DNA from: Mesorhizobium sp. CA8
GTDB lineage: Bacteria; Pseudomonadota; Alphaproteobacteria; Rhizobiales; Rhizobiaceae
Assembly (NCBI RefSeq): GCF_020164955.1
Contig: NZ_JAIUHG010000006.1
Coordinates: forward strand, 1-64,000
Length of the DNA stretch: 64,000 bases
Direction of reading: 5' to 3'
In this document: positions 61,042 to 64,000 of the stretch, piece after piece
Numbering within the stretch: position 1 is the first letter of the stretch
Layout of the letters: each line of letters begins with the position of its first letter
Position numbers and translations under genes: made by a program
The notes under the pieces: model-generated
Database searches by the model: none
What the model was told of the DNA's origin: nothing
The model's input: the letters and a program-made list of their open reading frames with translations, nothing else

Positions 61042-62079
61042 TCAGCTGCGCGGCCTGTCCTGCGCGTCGTTCGCCGCCAGCGCCGATCTGTGCTCGTCCT
61101 CGGGCGCGTTGCTGTCGGATCGCAGCGTGAATTCGACCAGCACCGGCAGATGGTCGGAGCCGGTATCCTCCAGCCGGGCCGACGACAGGATCGTCACCCC
61201 GCCTTTGCTGAACACCTGGTCGATCGGCAGGCCCGCATAGCGGCGCAGGAAGTCGGGCAGCGTGCGGTGGATCCAGGTCGGACCGGCCGACGGCATCAGC
61301 GTCATACCGCTGAGCCGCGCCACCCGCCGCACCGCCGCGCTCCACGGCACGGCATTGCAGTCGCCGGCCATGATCGCGGTCTCTCCGAGCCCGGCCAGCG
61401 GTTCCGCCAGTTCGCTGATCTGCCAGTACTGCTCCTTCGGCCACGGCCAGCTCAGATGGATCGCTGCGACGTCGACCGGAACGCCGTTGAAATCGATCGT
61501 GGCGATGGCCATCGCGCCACGCGGCTCGCAACGCGGCGCGGTGCCGGCGGCGAAGGGACGGCGCGAGAGCAGCGCGACGCCGAATATGCCGTTGGGATAA
61601 TCGCAAAAGATGCGGTAGGGATAGGCGCGGGCAATGTAGCCAAGCTCCTTCGCCCACATGCCGGACACTTCGTCGAGCGTGATGACGTCCGGATTGGTCC
61701 TGCCGATCAGCGACAGCACCTTCTTCGGCGTCGGATTGTTGAAGCGCAGGTTCATCTGCAGCAGGCTATAGACGATCCGGTCGACCGGCTTTGCGACCGC
61801 CTGCTGCGTCGACAATCTGGGCAGCGCGCTCGTCGTCGTGGCGAAGCAGATAATGGCGAAGACCAGCGCCGCGACGGCCTGCAGTCGGTAGGGACCGGCA
61901 AGCAGGGCCAGCGCGAGCAAGGCCGTCAGCACGCCCAAATGCATGCGGAAATGCGAGAAGGAGTCGAAGGCCGGATGCAGCGCGCCGAAGAACCCCGCCA
62001 AGAGCGCAGCCGAGCATGCCATCATCGCCAGGAATGTCAGCTGAGCCATCATGCTCAAGCGCGCACCGCCCGTTGTCAT
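61042..62079 (-). CDS. Membrane-anchored endonuclease/exonuclease/phosphatase-family protein
   Basis: The 345-residue product begins MTTGGARLSMMAQLTFLAMMACSAALLAGFF. Three N-terminal helices (~10-100) are followed by an EEP domain: LLQMNLRFNN, PDVITLDEVSG, AAIHLSWPWPKEQYWQI, AIMAGDCNAVPWS and GSDHLPVLVEF. These are the metal-binding and catalytic stations of DNase I-like phosphodiesterases; periplasmic facing would suit a lipid or sugar-phosphate substrate. ATG 62079 follows ggagcag; the upstream frame overlaps amn out of phase. It is 101 bases downstream of amn. Confidence 0.87.
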   Translation of the reverse strand: MTTGGARLSMMAQLTFLAMMACSAALLAGFFGALHPAFDSFSHFRMHLGVLTALLALALLAGPYRLQAVAALVFAIICFATTTSALPRLSTQQAVAKPVDRIVYSLLQMNLRFNNPTPKKVLSLIGRTNPDVITLDEVSGMWAKELGYIARAYPYRIFCDYPNGIFGVALLSRRPFAAGTAPRCEPRGAMAIATIDFNGVPVDVAAIHLSWPWPKEQYWQISELAEPLAGLGETAIMAGDCNAVPWSAAVRRVARLSGMTLMPSAGPTWIHRTLPDFLRRYAGLPIDQVFSKGGVTILSSARLEDTGSDHLPVLVEFTLRSDSNAPEDEHRSALAANDAQDRPRS

Positions 62080-62180
62080 CTGCTCCGACTGCCCCAGCCA
62101 TTCATCCGGACCGCTTATCGGCCAAATTGCGGCCCAAGCAAGACGACGGATTGCCTCGCCGGTGGCTGGCCGGCACCTGG

Positions 62181-63680
62181 CTACTGGAACGCCGTCTCGG
62201 AAAAACTTCTGAGCTTGCGCGAATGCAGCCGCTCCATCGGCATTTCGGCCAGCTTCTCCATCGCTTTGATGCCGATGGTGAGATGCTGCGCCACCTGGCG
62301 TTTGTAGAACTCGGTCGCCATGCCGGGCAGCTTCAACTCGCCATGCAGCGGCTTGTCGGAGACGCATAGCAGCGTCCCGTAAGGCACGCGGAAGCGGAAG
62401 CCGTTGGCGGCGATGGTGGCCGATTCCATGTCGAGCGCGATGGCGCGCGACTGCGACAGGCGCTGCACCGGTCCACGCTGGTCGCGCAGCTCCCAGTTGC
62501 GGTTGTCGATGGTGGCGACGGTCCCGGTGCGCATGATGCGCTTGAGGTCGTAGCCGGATAGGCCGGTGACTTCGGCGACCGCCTCCTGCAGCGCCACCTG
62601 GATCTCGGCCAGCGGCGGGATCGGCACCCAGACCGGCAGGTCGTCGTCCAGCACATGGTCTTCGCGCACATAGGCATGTGCCAGCACATAGTCGCCCAGC
62701 GCTTGCGTGTTGCGCAGGCCTGCACAATGGCCGAGCATCACCCAGGCATGCGGTCTCAGCACCGCGATATGGTCGGTGATCGTCTTGGCGTTGGACGGGC
62801 CGACGCCGATATTGACCATGGTGATGCCGCCATGGCCGGGTTTCTTCAGGTGATAGGCCGGCATCTGCGGCAGGCGCTGCGGCAGCGTGCCTTCAGAAGC
62901 CGTCGCTCCGTTCCTGGTAATGACGTTCCCGGGCTCGACGAACTCGACATAGCCGCTGTCGCCATCGGCCATCAATTCGCGGGCGCGCGCGACGAATTCG
63001 TCGATGTAGAACTGGTAATTGGTGAACAGGACGAAATTCTGGAAATGCTGCGGGCTGGTCGCCGTGTAATGCGTCATGCGGTGCAGCGAATAGTCGATGC
63101 GCTGCGCGGTGAATGGCGCCAGCGGCCGCGGCTCGCCCAATGCCACCTCGAAGGTGCCGTTGGCGATCTGGTCGTCGGTTCCGTCGAGATCCGGCACGTC
63201 GAACAGGTCGCGGATCGGTCGCCTGATGCGTTCGGCGGCCGCGCCGTCGACATAGGTGCCTTCCAGGAAGGCGAAATGCAGCGGGATCGGCGTGGTCGAC
63301 TCCGACACCGTCACCGTCACGCCGTGATTGCGCATGATCAGCCGAAGCTGCTCGATGAGATAGTTCTCGAACAGTTGCGGCTGGGTGATTGTGGTGGCGA
63401 AATGGCCGGGCGTCGGCATATGGCCATAGGCTTGGCGCGAATCGACCTGGCTGAACGACGTCGTGGTAACGCCGATCTGCGGATAGAAGGCCCGGTAACG
63501 CTTGCTCTCGTCACCGCCCGCGGCAAGCGCTGCGAAGGAATCGCGCAGGAATTTGGTGTTGCGGTCGTAGAGCGCCTGCAGCGCCGCGACGGCCTTCTTG
63601 GCGTCATGGAAGTCCTGCTTGCCGAAAGGCTCCGGCATGACGACAGATTCGATGGCTTGGGGGTAGATTCGCTTTTCCAT
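62181..63680 (-). CDS. amn: AMP nucleosidase
   Basis: The 499-residue product has the Amn-specific N-terminal domain (YPQIGVTTTSFSQVDSRQAYGHM, ESTTPIPLHFAFLEGTYVDG) and a C-terminal nucleoside-phosphorylase-like domain (GGITMVNIGVGPSNAKTITDHIAVLRPHAWVMLGHCAGLR, SRAIALDMESATIAANGFRFRVPYGTLLCVSDKPLHGELKLPG). It hydrolyses AMP to adenine and ribose 5-phosphate, regulating adenylate levels. Length is normal (480-500). The second 145-bp repeat lies ~90 bases upstream of its start. Confidence 0.96.
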   Translation of the reverse strand: MEKRIYPQAIESVVMPEPFGKQDFHDAKKAVAALQALYDRNTKFLRDSFAALAAGGDESKRYRAFYPQIGVTTTSFSQVDSRQAYGHMPTPGHFATTITQPQLFENYLIEQLRLIMRNHGVTVTVSESTTPIPLHFAFLEGTYVDGAAAERIRRPIRDLFDVPDLDGTDDQIANGTFEVALGEPRPLAPFTAQRIDYSLHRMTHYTATSPQHFQNFVLFTNYQFYIDEFVARARELMADGDSGYVEFVEPGNVITRNGATASEGTLPQRLPQMPAYHLKKPGHGGITMVNIGVGPSNAKTITDHIAVLRPHAWVMLGHCAGLRNTQALGDYVLAHAYVREDHVLDDDLPVWVPIPPLAEIQVALQEAVAEVTGLSGYDLKRIMRTGTVATIDNRNWELRDQRGPVQRLSQSRAIALDMESATIAANGFRFRVPYGTLLCVSDKPLHGELKLPGMATEFYKRQVAQHLTIGIKAMEKLAEMPMERLHSRKLRSFSETAFQ

Positions 63681-63772
63681 GGCCCAATATAGAGATTTGG
63701 AAGAGCGCTTGGGAGGGGTGAGCGGACAGGAACCGCAACCCAGCTGGAGATTTTTTGTTATCGCTCCGATTC

Positions 63773-63917
63773 AAGGTGTGACGAGATTCAGGTCAGGCCG
63801 AGTCGAGAAAGGTGGATTCCGAGAACCGGAGTGGAGCGTACTTTCAGTACGTGAGCACCGGAGGCGCAGGAAGCCGCCTTTCGCAGGCCGGCCTCACCGG
63901 AATTATCGACACACCTT
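63773..63917. repeat. 145-bp element with terminal inverted repeats (copy 2)
   Basis: Same element as at 33341, ~26 bases shorter in the left interior. The ends read AAGGTGTG...GATTCAGGTCAGGCC and its inverted partner. The central hairpin is CGTAC-tttca-GTACG: the stem is identical to copy 1 while the loop differs. Its right end supplies the TAA stop of the gene that enters from the window edge. Confidence 0.85.
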
Positions 63918-64000
63918 ATCCGCGCTGCAGGCTGATCAGCAGTACAAAGCCTACGGTGGTGTTCTTGTGCGCCGGTGCCTCGATCCTGTGGCTCGTGTCG
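63916..64000 (-). CDS. 3' end of an unidentified gene
   Basis: On the minus strand the last 85 bases encode a 27-residue C-terminus (DTSHRIEAPAHKN, then TTVGFVLLISLQRG) ending in TAA. The hydrophobic VGFVLLIS suggests a final membrane or beta strand. Too short to name. The stop codon falls on the edge of the repeat element. Confidence 0.5.
   Translation of the reverse strand, partial: DTSHRIEAPAHKNTTVGFVLLISLQRG

Noticed and set aside
61042..62727. Longer version of the EEP-family protein extending into amn
   Set aside because: The extra N-terminus is read antiphase through amn coding sequence; ATG 62079 with ggagcag and a following membrane helix is the better start.

Overview
The window looks like chromosomal DNA of a Rhizobiales alphaproteobacterium, most likely Mesorhizobium or a close relative. 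It is GC-rich and densely coded. It carries a Ros/MucR regulator of the type with altered zinc ligands, an IalB-family protein, a FeuP/FeuQ-like two-component pair, the cycHJKL-type cytochrome c maturation block, and the order degP - response regulator - sensor kinase - glnE - PleC-like kinase that I recall from Sinorhizobium. Many short rhizobial intergenic palindromes are present. No rRNA, tRNA, CRISPR array or intact insertion sequence was recognised.

Layout. 1-4.0 kb: the 3' part of a trimeric autotransporter adhesin (YadA type), followed closely by an IalB-family protein, an unrecognised membrane-anchored protein and a DUF4189 protein; this looks like a surface/adhesion operon. 4.0-6.9 kb: a MocR regulator divergent from a paiB-lysE pair, with repeated operator-like sites between them. 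6.9-12 kb: L,D-transpeptidase, haloacid dehalogenase, class IV aminotransferase, Fe superoxide dismutase and two periplasmic cytochromes c. 12.1-14.7 kb: a single 866-residue protein joining an adenylation domain, a carrier domain and an acyltransferase-3-like membrane domain. This is the best candidate in the window for an undescribed activity. 14.7-19.7 kb: SET-domain protein, oligopeptidase B, SH3-like exported protein, MucR, SufE and DUF5330. 20.2-28.0 kb: a DivJ/PleC-type kinase with a peptidoglycan-binding partner, several DUF proteins and a class A penicillin-binding protein.

28.1-33.9 kb: a TetR regulator divergent from a dimethylglycine-dehydrogenase-like flavoprotein and an MttB-type methyltransferase. 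Both catabolic genes appear damaged: an internal in-frame deletion in the first and a single-base frameshift in the second. A near-perfect 32-bp dyad lies between them and the regulator. Next come an orphan phage/GTA-type DUF3168 gene, a 171-bp inverted-repeat element and a SnoaL-like protein. 34.1-49.3 kb: FeuN-like/FeuP/FeuQ, a lipoprotein, ccmI-ccmE-ccmF-ccmH, DegP protease, a two-component system, glnE and a PemK/Phd-type toxin-antitoxin pair. 49.4-64 kb: PleC-like kinase, aminopeptidase N, EamA exporter, MmyB-like regulator, a family-4-type uracil-DNA glycosylase lacking two cluster cysteines, an unknown exported protein, ETF-ubiquinone oxidoreductase, a DUF922 protein, an EEP-family phosphodiesterase and AMP nucleosidase. 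A second copy of the inverted-repeat element and the 3' end of one more gene close the window.

Themes. Envelope and cell-cycle functions dominate: an adhesin, cross-linking enzymes, two DivJ/PleC-family kinases with CtrA-like sites near them, DegP, and c-type cytochrome assembly with likely client cytochromes. Intergenic spaces are marked by two repeat families. One has a core of AAAAG(T/C)G, five or so bases, then CGGTTTT, inside stems whose sequences covary between copies. The other is a 145-171 bp element with terminal inverted repeats whose ends supply stop codons of adjacent genes.
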